Shown here in pieces: positions 48,742 through 55,467 of a stretch of DNA of 64,000 nt. This stretch comes from CAIKZZ01 sp035524495 (lineage in GTDB: Bacteria > Pseudomonadota > Gammaproteobacteria > Steroidobacterales > Steroidobacteraceae): the NCBI GenBank assembly GCA_035524495.1, contig DATKOR010000080.1:28754-92753 (forward strand), written 5' to 3'. Position numbers and translations under genes: made by a program. The notes under the pieces were generated by a model. That model saw nothing but the letters and a program-made list of their open reading frames with translations, had not been told where the DNA came from and made no database searches. How positions within the stretch are numbered: the first letter of the stretch is position 1; every line of letters begins with the position of its first letter.

Positions 48742-48817
48742 GCGGGAATAGCTCAGTTGGTAGAGCGCAACCTTGCCAAGGTTGAGGTCGCGAGTTCGAG
48801 CCTCGTTTCCCGCTCCA
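48742..48817 (+). tRNA. glyW: tRNA-Gly (anticodon GCC)
   Basis: A complete 76-base cloverleaf. The acceptor arms GCGGGAA and TTCCCGC pair fully. The D arm has AGCTCAGTTGGTAGAGC, the anticodon loop TTGCCAA (GCC at 48775-48777) and the T arm GAGTTCGAGCCTC. It ends in TCCA, so CCA is encoded. Its position after pgsA matches E. coli glyW. Confidence 0.96.
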
Positions 48818-48832
48818 AATTCTCCTGAAGCT

Positions 48833-48906
48833 GGCGTCGTGGCGGAGTGGTCACGCAGCGGACTGCAAATCCGTGTACGCCGGTTCGATTCCGGCCGACG
48901 CCTCCA
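48833..48906 (+). tRNA. cysT: tRNA-Cys (anticodon GCA)
   Basis: A complete 74-base cloverleaf 15 bases after tRNA-Gly and probably processed from the same transcript. Acceptor arms GGCGTCG and CGACGCC pair, the anticodon loop ACTGCAAAT holds GCA at 48865-48867, and the T arm is CCGGTTCGATTCCGG. CCA is encoded. Confidence 0.96.
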
Positions 48907-49082
48907 CGACCCCGACTGACACTGTCCGATGACCCAGGATAACGCTAGGATTATCAAGGCGTTGTGCTGATTTCTTCAACGAGGCGTGGAGAAAATCCGG
49001 GCGAATTCCCATGGAGTCGGCGACGTTCGGGCGGGCGTAGGTGACGCATCCCCATGCGAAGGGCCCGCCATTTCTGGGCCGC

Positions 49083-49088
49083 TACACT
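49083..49088 (+). promoter_or_regulatory. -10-like element of the acetyltransferase gene, candidate leaderless start
   Basis: GC-TACACT, then CTGCCC, then the GTG at 49095. It is the same hexamer and six-base gap as before the PepSY gene. The 48907-49082 stretch upstream also contains GATAACGCTAGGATTATC (48938-48955), a loose inverted repeat around another -10-like TAGGAT with no gene directly after it. Confidence 0.42.
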
Positions 49089-49094
49089 CTGCCC

Positions 49095-49610
49095 GTGCCC
49101 ATCCCGCTCCCCGAATCGCCCCGGCTCCGCTACGCGCCGCTCGTGCTCGACGATGCCGAGTTTCTCGTCGAGCTCCTGACCGACGCGGACTTCCTTCGCT
49201 ACATCGGCGATCGTGGCGTGCACTCCGTCGCCGACGTCGGGCGCTACCTCGCGGAGGGTCCCTGGGCGAGCTATACGACCAACGGCTTCGGGCTGCTGGC
49301 GCTGCGCGAGACGGCAAGCGGCGCGCCCGTCGGCATCGCCGGTCTCCTGAAGCGGCCGTCGCTCGCCGACGTCGACCTCGGCTACGCGCTGTTGCCGGCC
49401 TTCCGGGGCCGCGGTTACGCGCGCGAGGCGGGTGCGGCGTTGCTCGCGCTCGCCGAGGCGGCGTTCGGCCTTCGACGCGTCATCGCAATCGTCACACCGG
49501 ACAACGCGGCGTCCATTCGCACGCTCACGGCCCTCGGGTTTCGCGCCGAGGGAAGGTTGCGCGTGGGCGCCGCGGACGAGGTCGACTGCTACGCCGTGGC
49601 GCTCGGTTGA
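49095..49610 (+). CDS. GNAT-family N-acetyltransferase (RimJ-like)
   Basis: A 171-residue acetyltransferase. It opens LPESPRLRYAPLVLDDAEFL, like RimJ/RimL relatives. The acetyl-CoA loop is in LGYALLPAFRGRGYAREAGAA (~95-115, split at FRGRGYAREAG) and the closing region is VIAIVTPDNAASIRTLTALGF (~130-150). Substrate unknown. The GTG at 49095 is preferred because homology starts just after it; an ATG at 49041 is also in frame. It separates tRNA-Cys from tRNA-Leu, which are neighbours in E. coli. Confidence 0.85.
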   Translation: MPIPLPESPRLRYAPLVLDDAEFLVELLTDADFLRYIGDRGVHSVADVGRYLAEGPWASYTTNGFGLLALRETASGAPVGIAGLLKRPSLADVDLGYALLPAFRGRGYAREAGAALLALAEAAFGLRRVIAIVTPDNAASIRTLTALGFRAEGRLRVGAADEVDCYAVALG

Positions 49611-49683
49611 GCGCCGCGGAGGAGTCGACGCAGCGAGGCCGGCGGCGCAGGGGCTGGCGAGCGGCCGCCGGCAGGTGCCATGC

Positions 49684-49689
49684 TAGGTT
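49684..49689 (+). promoter_or_regulatory. Extended -10 of tRNA-Leu
   Basis: TGC-TAGGTT ends six bases before the mature 5' end of the tRNA at 49696. Transcription may begin at or next to the mature 5' end, leaving little or no 5' leader for RNase P. No convincing -35 is seen. Confidence 0.4.
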
Positions 49690-49695
49690 CCGGTC

Positions 49696-49780
49696 GCGCG
49701 CGTGACGGAACTGGTAGACGTAGCGGACTTAAAATCCGCAGCCGCAAGGCGTGGGGGTTCGAATCCCTCCGCGCGCACCA
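49696..49780 (+). tRNA. leuZ: tRNA-Leu (anticodon UAA)
   Basis: An 85-base class II tRNA. The acceptor arms GCGCGCG and CGCGCGC pair fully. The anticodon stem GCGGA/TCCGC encloses loop CTTAAAA with TAA at 49730-49732, a long variable arm (AGCCGCAAGGCGT) follows, and the T arm is GGGGGTTCGAATCCCTC. CCA is encoded. The same isoacceptor (leuZ) follows cysT in E. coli. Confidence 0.96.
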
Positions 49781-49850
49781 CCCCCCGACGAGCGGTTCGG
49801 CCGAGCGACGCGAACGTCCATTCGACCATCGCCGCAGAGGCGTGGAGTAG

Positions 49851-49882
49851 CGGAGGGCACGGCCAGCCTGCCGTGCCCTCCG
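49851..49882. terminator. Perfect 13-bp hairpin between convergent tRNA-Leu and membrane-protein genes
   Basis: CGGAGGGCACGGC (49851-49863) and GCCGTGCCCTCCG (49870-49882) form a perfect 13-pair stem with loop CAGCCT. It lies between two convergent units and could stop transcription in both directions. No T-tract follows on either strand, so efficiency as a rho-independent terminator is uncertain. Confidence 0.55.
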
Positions 49883-49892
49883 GCCGTCCGCA

Positions 49893-50201
49893 CTACTCGC
49901 GCATGCGGTTGTAGATGTTGCGGAAGATGATCAAGAGCGCGATGCCCGCAAGTATCGACGCGACGTTGCCAATGATGCTCGTCAGCGACGGTCCGGCCGC
50001 CGGGATGGCGTCGAACGTGCCGGCCAGCGCGCGCAGCGCAATCGCCGAGACGATGATGCGCACCTGCGCGTCGCCAGGCACGTTGAATCCGACCGCGACG
50101 CCGAGGACCGCGAGGATGACGCCCGCGTACGGGATGCTGACGAAGGCCGCGACGACGGCCAGCAGCAAGGCAACGATGCCCAGGATCTTGTAAACGTTCA
50201 T
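49893..50201 (-). CDS. Small three-helix membrane protein
   Basis: A 102-residue hydrophobic protein: MNVYKILGIVALLLAVVAAF opens helix 1, IPYAGVILAVLGVAVGF (~24-40) and IIGNVASILAGIALLIIF (~77-94) follow, with a moderately hydrophobic middle and a charged end (RNIYNRMRE). GGAGGGGGA lies before the ATG, a strong ribosome binding site. I do not recognise the family. It stands alone between the convergent tRNA-Leu and a divergent peptidase gene. Confidence 0.7.
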   Translation of the reverse strand: MNVYKILGIVALLLAVVAAFVSIPYAGVILAVLGVAVGFNVPGDAQVRIIVSAIALRALAGTFDAIPAAGPSLTSIIGNVASILAGIALLIIFRNIYNRMRE

Positions 50202-50251
50202 GTTGACTCCCCCTCCGTTGAGTGTTGTGAGTCCCGTCGCACGCGCCGCTC

Positions 50252-50274
50252 GGCCCGCCCGATGCGGACGGGCC
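50252..50274. other. GC-rich inverted repeat in the leader of the small membrane-protein gene
   Basis: GGCCCGCCCG and CGGACGGGCC flank ATG and can form a ten-pair stem with one mismatch. It lies 51-73 bases upstream of the membrane-protein start. It could be a transcript hairpin or chance in this GC-rich gap. The rest of 50202-50486 shows nothing else clear. Confidence 0.3.
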
Positions 50275-50486
50275 GTTCCTTGTTTCGAGTTGTTCCGCGG
50301 TGACGCGTGACGTCCGGGCGCGCTTAGGCTACGCCGGATGGGCGCACGCCGGATAGGGCGGGGCAGCACTCGCCGGCCCACGGGCGGTCGCCGGCGTTGC
50401 GGACGACCACGTCAGAGCACGATCGACGACGCTTGCGGCCCGCGTGGGCCCCCGGTCTAATCACGCCTCCCCCGATGGAGGCCCCC

Positions 50487-51908
50487 GTGAACAAGACCCT
50501 GCTCTCACTGATTCTGCTCGCCGTCAGCGCCGCGCCCCAGGCGCGCGCCGATGCATGGCCCGCGGAACAGCGGTTTCGCGACCTCTACAAGGAACTGGTC
50601 GAAACGAATACCACCGCCTCGACGGGCAGCTGCACGCTCGCCGCCGAGCGCATGGCAGCGCGCCTCAGGGCCGCAGGCATCCCCGAGTCCGACCTGCATC
50701 CATTCGCGGTGCCCGAGTATCCGAAGGACGGCGGCCTCGTCGTGATCTTCCCGGGCAAGGACCCGAAGGCGAAGGCGATCCTGCTGCTTGCGCACATCGA
50801 CGTTGTCGAGGCCAAGCGCGAGGACTGGGTGCGCGATCCCTTCAAGCTCGTCGAGGAGAACGGCACGTTCTACGCGCGCGGCGCCGTCGACGACAAGGCC
50901 GAGGCCGCGATCTTCGTCGATACGCTGCTGCGCTTTCAGGACGAGCACTACCGCCCGCGCCACACCTTGAAACTCGCGCTCACCTGCGGCGAGGAGGGCG
51001 GCGGGGAGTTCAACGGCGCGGAATGGCTGACGAAGAACCGCCGCGAGCTCATCGATGCGGCCTTCGCCGTCAACGAAGGGGCGGGCGGCGAGCTCGACGC
51101 CAACGGGCAGCGCGTCGCGCTCGAAGTGCAGGCCGGCGAGAAGACCGCGCAGAACTTCCGACTCGAGGTCACGAACAAAGGCGGGCACAGCTCCCGACCG
51201 CTCAAGGACAACGCGATCTATCACCTCGCCGGGGCGCTGAAGCGCATCGAAGGCTACGAGTTCCCGGCGCAGTTCACCGATGGCAACCGCGGCTACTTCA
51301 CCGGCATGGCGAAGGTGGAGGCGGCCAAGGGCGAGACCGCGATCGCGAAAGCGATGAACGCGATCGTCAAGGATCCGAATGACGCGAAATCGATTGCGCT
51401 CGTCTCGGCCGGCGACCCGAGCTGGAACGCGACGCTGCGCACGACCTGCGTCGCGACGATGGTTGAGGCCGGACACGCGCAGAACGCGCTGCCGCAGCGC
51501 GCGCGGGCCAACGTCAACTGCCGCATCTTTCCGGGCGTCGAGCCCGAGGCGGTGCGCCAGACGCTCGTCAAGGTCATCGACGACCCGGCGGTCAGCGTCA
51601 CCTCGCTCAAGGTGCGCGGGCCGAGCTCGCCGCCGCCGCCGCTGACGCCTTCGATCCTCGGCCCCGTCGAGAAGCTCGCCGCGGAGTACTGGCCGGGCGT
51701 ACCGGTCGTACCGATCCTGCAACCAGGCGCGACGGACGGGCAGTTCCTGAACGCGGCCGGCATCCCGACCTACGGCATAGAGCCCGTGTTCCTCGGACCC
51801 GACCTCGGCAACATCCACGGCCTCAACGAGCACGTGTCGGTGAAGGCGCTCTTCGAGGGCCGCGAGTTCCTGTACCGGCTCGTGAAGATCTACGCTGACC
51901 AGACGTAA
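50487..51908 (+). CDS. Secreted M20-family metallopeptidase
   Basis: A 473-residue peptidase with a signal peptide (~1-22, NKTLLSLILLAVSAAPQARA). The zinc-site motifs are ILLLAHIDVVEA (~97-108), ARGAVDDKAEAAI (~131-143), the catalytic TCGEEGGGEFNG (~168-179) and a late NIHGLNEHVS with the last ligand His. The dimerisation lid has VTNKGGHSSRPL (~230-241). It is probably periplasmic and hydrolyses peptides or N-acyl amino acids. The GTG at 50487 has GGAG seven bases upstream; the in-frame ATG at 50475 is the alternative. Confidence 0.88.
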   Translation: MNKTLLSLILLAVSAAPQARADAWPAEQRFRDLYKELVETNTTASTGSCTLAAERMAARLRAAGIPESDLHPFAVPEYPKDGGLVVIFPGKDPKAKAILLLAHIDVVEAKREDWVRDPFKLVEENGTFYARGAVDDKAEAAIFVDTLLRFQDEHYRPRHTLKLALTCGEEGGGEFNGAEWLTKNRRELIDAAFAVNEGAGGELDANGQRVALEVQAGEKTAQNFRLEVTNKGGHSSRPLKDNAIYHLAGALKRIEGYEFPAQFTDGNRGYFTGMAKVEAAKGETAIAKAMNAIVKDPNDAKSIALVSAGDPSWNATLRTTCVATMVEAGHAQNALPQRARANVNCRIFPGVEPEAVRQTLVKVIDDPAVSVTSLKVRGPSSPPPPLTPSILGPVEKLAAEYWPGVPVVPILQPGATDGQFLNAAGIPTYGIEPVFLGPDLGNIHGLNEHVSVKALFEGREFLYRLVKIYADQT

Positions 51909-51970
51909 GCCAATGCCTGCGCCCCGCCGCGACCGGCGGGGCGCGACAACACGCTCGGGCTGACGCGAAC

Positions 51971-52010
51971 AAATGATCGTAACTCTATAATTAATAGATA
52001 TTTATAGCCT
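51971..52010. promoter_or_regulatory. AT-rich island with consensus -10 upstream of the CBS gene
   Basis: An AT-rich stretch contains TATAAT at 51986-51991 on the plus strand and TATAAA on the minus strand. It may drive the CBS-domain gene 216 bases downstream, which would give a long leader. The remaining 51909-52206 sequence holds another weak -10-like CACAAT near 52105-52110 and no gene I can support. Confidence 0.35.
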
Positions 52011-52206
52011 CGGCGGCGACGCGGTGTGCGGCGCCAATCGTCACGCGCGATGGCCCGACTGGCCTGCGGCTCAGGACGACTCGTCGGATGCGCGCGCTCG
52101 GTGCACAATCATCGCGTTCCCGGCCGACTGCACCAAGACAACGATCGCGGCGGGTCACGACGACCCGATCGCGGCGACGAAGACCAGAGCCGACTTGGGG
52201 GGTGCG

Positions 52207-52635
52207 ATGCGCAGCGTCGATCAGATCTTGAAGGACAAGGGCCCGGAGATCTTCTCGATCGGACCGGACGAACCCGTGCTCACGGCGCTGCGCAAGATGG
52301 CCGAGAAGCACTGCGGTGCGCTCGTCGTCATGCGGGGCTCAGCGCTCGTCGGAATCTTCTCCGAGCGCGACTATGCCCGGAAGGTCGTGCTGCTCGGCCG
52401 CACGTCGGCCGACACGCCGGTCTCGCAGATCATGTCGAGCCCGGTCACGACCGTGACGCGCGGCGCAAGCGTCAACGAGTGCCTGCAACTGATGACTGAC
52501 AAGCGGATCAGGCACCTGCCGGTGGTCGATGGCGACCGGGTCGCCGGCGTGCTGTCGATCGGGGACCTCGTCAAGGCGGTCATCGACGACCAGCGCACCC
52601 AGATCGAGGACCTCGAGCGCTTCATCCGCAGCTGA
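52207..52635 (+). CDS. Tandem CBS-domain protein
   Basis: A 142-residue protein made of two CBS domains. The first spans ~8-60 with VLTALRKMAEKHCGALVVM and LVGIFSERDYARKVVL. The second spans ~72-130 with VTRGASVNECLQLMTDKRI, RHLPVVDGDRVAGVLSIGDLVKAV. CBS pairs bind adenine nucleotides and regulate partner enzymes or transporters; no partner is fused here. GGGGGG lies about eight bases before the ATG. Probably a free-standing energy or stress sensor. Confidence 0.9.
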   Translation: MRSVDQILKDKGPEIFSIGPDEPVLTALRKMAEKHCGALVVMRGSALVGIFSERDYARKVVLLGRTSADTPVSQIMSSPVTTVTRGASVNECLQLMTDKRIRHLPVVDGDRVAGVLSIGDLVKAVIDDQRTQIEDLERFIRS

Positions 52636-52696
52636 GCGCTTCGGTTAGGCGAAACCCGATCTCGCATAGCGGAACGGCGCATCGGGCGCCTTAAGG

Positions 52697-52702
52697 TATA
52701 GT
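52697..52702 (+). promoter_or_regulatory. -10 element of the ccm operon
   Basis: TATAGT would start transcription near 52709, about 34 bases before the GTG of ccmA, with AAGGG as ribosome binding site. No convincing -35 is seen. Confidence 0.4.
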
Positions 52703-52742
52703 GCGGCCTCGTTTTTTTGGCCCCCGACGGCAAGGGTTTGGC

Positions 52743-53375
52743 GTGGCGGAGACCAAAAGCCAGGCGCTCGAGGCTCGCAATCTGCACCTGTGGCGTGGCA
52801 CCAAGCACGTGCTGCGCGGGCTGAGCTTCGCCGCGACCCCCGGCCACCTCGTCCACGTCCGCGGGCCGAACGGCTGCGGCAAGACGACGCTGCTGCGCAC
52901 GCTCGCCGGGTTCCTGTGGCCGGAGGAGGGTGCCCTCTACTGGGGTGGCCACCCGGTCAACGACGACCGCGACGGCTACGCCGCCTCGCTCGCCTATCTC
53001 GGCCACGAGAATGCCCTGAAGGCCGACCTGACGCCGCTCGAGAACCTGCGCTACGCGACGAGCGTGCGTCACCCGACCGAGCGCGCGCGCTTCGTCGCGG
53101 TGCTCGAGCGCCTGGGCGTCGCCGGCCAGAAGGATCTGCCGGTGCGCTCGCTGTCGGCCGGCCAGCGGCGTCGCGTCGCGATGGCGCGGGTGCTGCTCGC
53201 GCGCGCGCGGCTGTGGCTGCTCGATGAGCCGTTCACGAACCTCGACGTCGCGGGCGTGCGCGAGCTCTCGAGCGTCGTCACCGAGCACACCCGGGGCGGG
53301 GGCATCGCGATCCTGACGGCGCATTCGGAGCTCGACCTGCCGGGCGCCGATCTTCGGCGGCTGGAGCTCGAGTGA
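52743..53375 (+). CDS. ccmA: CcmA, ATPase of the CcmABCD heme-handling transporter
   Basis: A 210-residue ABC ATPase, first gene of a complete System I cytochrome c maturation operon. Walker A is GPNGCGKTTLL (~41-51), the ABC signature LSAGQRRRVAMAR (~139-151), Walker B LWLLDEPFTNLD (~158-169), and the H loop is LTAHSE. CcmA drives release of holo-CcmE from CcmC/D. The GTG at 52743 is chosen because homology begins there. The stop overlaps the ccmB start (GTGA). Confidence 0.94.
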   Translation: MAETKSQALEARNLHLWRGTKHVLRGLSFAATPGHLVHVRGPNGCGKTTLLRTLAGFLWPEEGALYWGGHPVNDDRDGYAASLAYLGHENALKADLTPLENLRYATSVRHPTERARFVAVLERLGVAGQKDLPVRSLSAGQRRRVAMARVLLARARLWLLDEPFTNLDVAGVRELSSVVTEHTRGGGIAILTAHSELDLPGADLRRLELE

Positions 53376-54061
53376 CGATGCTGACGACCAGCCTGCCGCG
53401 CGCCGCCTGGCTCGTGCTCGAGCGCGACCTCAGGCTCGCGTTTCGGCGCTGGGAGCAGGTGACCCACCCGGTCGTGTTCTTCATCATGGTGGCGACGCTC
53501 TTTCCGCTCGCGCTCAGCCCCGAGCCGGCGCTCCTGAGGAGCATCGCGCCGGGCGTCGTGTGGGTCGGGGCGCTCCTGTCCTCGCTGCTCGCGCTCGAGT
53601 CGCTGTTTCGCGCCGACCTCGACGACGGCACGCTCGAGCAGCTGACCCTGTCGGGCCAGCCGCTCGCCTGGCTGCTGCTCGCGAAGACGCTCGCCCACTG
53701 GCTGCTGAGCGGCATCCCGCTCGTCATCACCGCGCCCCTGATCGCGGCCTCGCTGTCCGCGCCCGGCGAGGCGGTCGGCGTGCTGATGACGGCGCTCGCC
53801 CTCGGTACCGGCGTCCTGAGCTTCATCGGCGCGGTCGGCGCGGCATTGACGCTGGGCTCGCGGCGCGGCAGCGTGCTGCTGTCGCTGCTGGTGCTGCCGC
53901 TCGCGATGCCGGTGCTGATCTTCGGCGCGCGTGCGACCGACCAGGCGATGCGCGGGGAGGTGTCGAGCGGGCCGCTGTGGCTGCTCGCGGCGATGCTGAT
54001 CCTCGCGGTGACGCTGGCGCCGCTCGCCTCGGCCGCGGCGGTCCGAGTCAGCCTCGAATAA
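53372..54061 (+). CDS. ccmB: CcmB, membrane subunit of the heme-handling ABC transporter
   Basis: A 229-residue protein with six membrane segments. It opens with a cytoplasmic helix (VLERDLRLAFRRWEQVTHPVVFF) and has the typical ALESLFRADLDDGTLEQL segment (~73-90) after helix 2. It forms the permease part of CcmABC. Translation starts at a GTG overlapping the ccmA stop. Confidence 0.95.
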   Translation: MTMLTTSLPRAAWLVLERDLRLAFRRWEQVTHPVVFFIMVATLFPLALSPEPALLRSIAPGVVWVGALLSSLLALESLFRADLDDGTLEQLTLSGQPLAWLLLAKTLAHWLLSGIPLVITAPLIAASLSAPGEAVGVLMTALALGTGVLSFIGAVGAALTLGSRRGSVLLSLLVLPLAMPVLIFGARATDQAMRGEVSSGPLWLLAAMLILAVTLAPLASAAAVRVSLE

Positions 54062-54075
54062 GGAGTCGCGACGAC

Positions 54076-54819
54076 GTGGGCACCTGGACCTGGTTTCACA
54101 AGCTGGCCTCGCCGCCGCACTTCTACCGGATCGCCGGCAAGATGATCCCGTGGTTCGCGATCCCGGCGGCGCTGCTGATCGGGTTCGGCATCTACGGCGG
54201 CCTCGTGCGTGCGCCGGCCGACTACCAGCAGGGGGATGCGTTCCGGATCATCTACGTGCACGCGCCGAGCGCCTGGCTGTCGCTGATGTGCTACAGCACC
54301 ATGGCGATCTCGGCCGCGGTCGGCCTCATCTGGCGCATCAAGCTCTCGCACGCGCTGGCCGCCGCCTGCGCGCCGATCGGCGCCTCGTTCACGTTGCTCG
54401 CGCTCGCGACGGGCTCCCTGTGGGGCAAGCCCATGTGGGGCACGTTCTGGACCTGGGACGCGCGGCTGACCTCGGAGCTGATCCTCTTCTTCCTGTACCT
54501 CGGCTACATGGCGCTGCGCTCGGCGTTCGACGACCTGACGCGCGCCGACCGGGCGAGCGCGGTGCTCGCGCTCGTCGGCATCGTGAATGTACCGATCATC
54601 CACTTCTCGGTGACGTGGTGGAATTCGCTGCATCAGGGCTCGACGGTGCTCGCCCGGGGCGGCCCGAAGATGCCGATGTCGATGCTCGCGCCGCTGCTGA
54701 TGTGCTTTCTCGGTTTCACGCTGCTGTTTGCGGCACTTGCATGCGTACGAGTGCGTGGCGAGGTGCTGATTCGTGAGCGAAATGCGACCTGGCTCAAGGA
54801 ACTCGGGTCGCCGCAATGA
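54076..54819 (+). CDS. ccmC: CcmC, heme-loading membrane protein
   Basis: A 247-residue protein with six membrane segments. The WWD-type tryptophan-rich segment is WGKPMWGTFWTWDARLTSEL (~116-135), flanked by the axial heme histidines in IIYVHAPSAW (~60-69) and FSVTWWNSLHQGST (~178-191). CcmC attaches heme to CcmE. It starts at a GTG 14 bases after ccmB, with AAGGAG upstream. Confidence 0.95.
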   Translation: MGTWTWFHKLASPPHFYRIAGKMIPWFAIPAALLIGFGIYGGLVRAPADYQQGDAFRIIYVHAPSAWLSLMCYSTMAISAAVGLIWRIKLSHALAAACAPIGASFTLLALATGSLWGKPMWGTFWTWDARLTSELILFFLYLGYMALRSAFDDLTRADRASAVLALVGIVNVPIIHFSVTWWNSLHQGSTVLARGGPKMPMSMLAPLLMCFLGFTLLFAALACVRVRGEVLIRERNATWLKELGSPQ

Positions 54820-54824
54820 GTCGG

Positions 54825-54830
54825 TAGGAT
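54825..54830 (+). promoter_or_regulatory. -10-like element before ccmD
   Basis: GG-TAGGAT ends seven bases before the ATG of ccmD at 54838. It has the same architecture as the candidate leaderless starts elsewhere. An internal ccm promoter is possible, though read-through from ccmA would suffice. Confidence 0.3.
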
Positions 54831-54837
54831 GGGCCCC

Positions 54838-55014
54838 ATGCAAGAGTTTCTGAACATGGGCGGGTACGCCCGCTTCGTCTGGCCGGCCTACGGGCTCGGC
54901 CTCGTCGTCCTGTGCTGGAACATCTGGTCGGCGCTGCACTTGCACCGCACGGCGCTCGAACGCGCCCGCCGGCGCGCTGCGATCGGCGAGGATGCCGGCC
55001 AGGGAAGTCGCTGA
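54838..55014 (+). CDS. ccmD: CcmD, small membrane subunit
   Basis: A 58-residue protein with a single membrane segment (VWPAYGLGLVVLCWNIWSAL, ~14-33) and a basic tail (RARRRAA). The Tyr in FVWPAYGL is characteristic. CcmD is needed to release holo-CcmE from CcmABC. An in-frame ATG nine bases upstream is possible. Its place between ccmC and ccmE makes the call secure. Confidence 0.9.
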   Translation: MQEFLNMGGYARFVWPAYGLGLVVLCWNIWSALHLHRTALERARRRAAIGEDAGQGSR

Positions 55015-55029
55015 ATTCGAGGAGGCCGC

Positions 55030-55467
55030 ATGACACCGCGCCGCAAACGTCTATTCGCCGTGCTCGCGATCCTGGCCGGGGTCGGCCTCGCGACCGTGGT
55101 CGCGATCAAGGCCTTTGACAACAACCTGTCGTACTTCTACGACCCGTCGCAGGTAGCCGACGGCAAGGCGCCCGCGGACAAGAGCTTCCGGGTCGGCGGC
55201 ATGGTCACGAAGGGGAGCCTCACGCGCACGCCCGGCACGCTCGAGGTGCGCTTCGTGCTGACCGACTTCGCGCACGAGGTGCCGGTCGCCTACACCGGCC
55301 TGCTGCCGGACCTGTTCCGCGAGGGGCAGGGGATCATCGCGCACGGCCGCATGCAGAGCGGGGTGTTCGTCGCCGACGAAGTGCTCGCCAAGCACGACGA
55401 GAAGTACACGCCGCCCGAGGTCGCGAAGGCCATGAAGCGGCCGATACCGCCGGCAGGCAGCCCATGA
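55030..55467 (+). CDS. ccmE: CcmE, periplasmic heme chaperone
   Basis: A 145-residue membrane-anchored protein: one N-terminal segment (~8-26) and an OB-fold domain. The covalent heme site is H122 in LAKHDEKY, with the conserved Y126 (HxxxY). FRVGGMVTKGSL (~53-64) is typical. GGAGG precedes the ATG. The stop overlaps the ccmF start. Confidence 0.96.
   Translation: MTPRRKRLFAVLAILAGVGLATVVAIKAFDNNLSYFYDPSQVADGKAPADKSFRVGGMVTKGSLTRTPGTLEVRFVLTDFAHEVPVAYTGLLPDLFREGQGIIAHGRMQSGVFVADEVLAKHDEKYTPPEVAKAMKRPIPPAGSP

Noticed and set aside
48699..49780. A genomic island at the tRNA cluster
   Set aside because: Only one chromosomal-looking acetyltransferase gene lies there; no integrase, direct repeats or composition change is visible.
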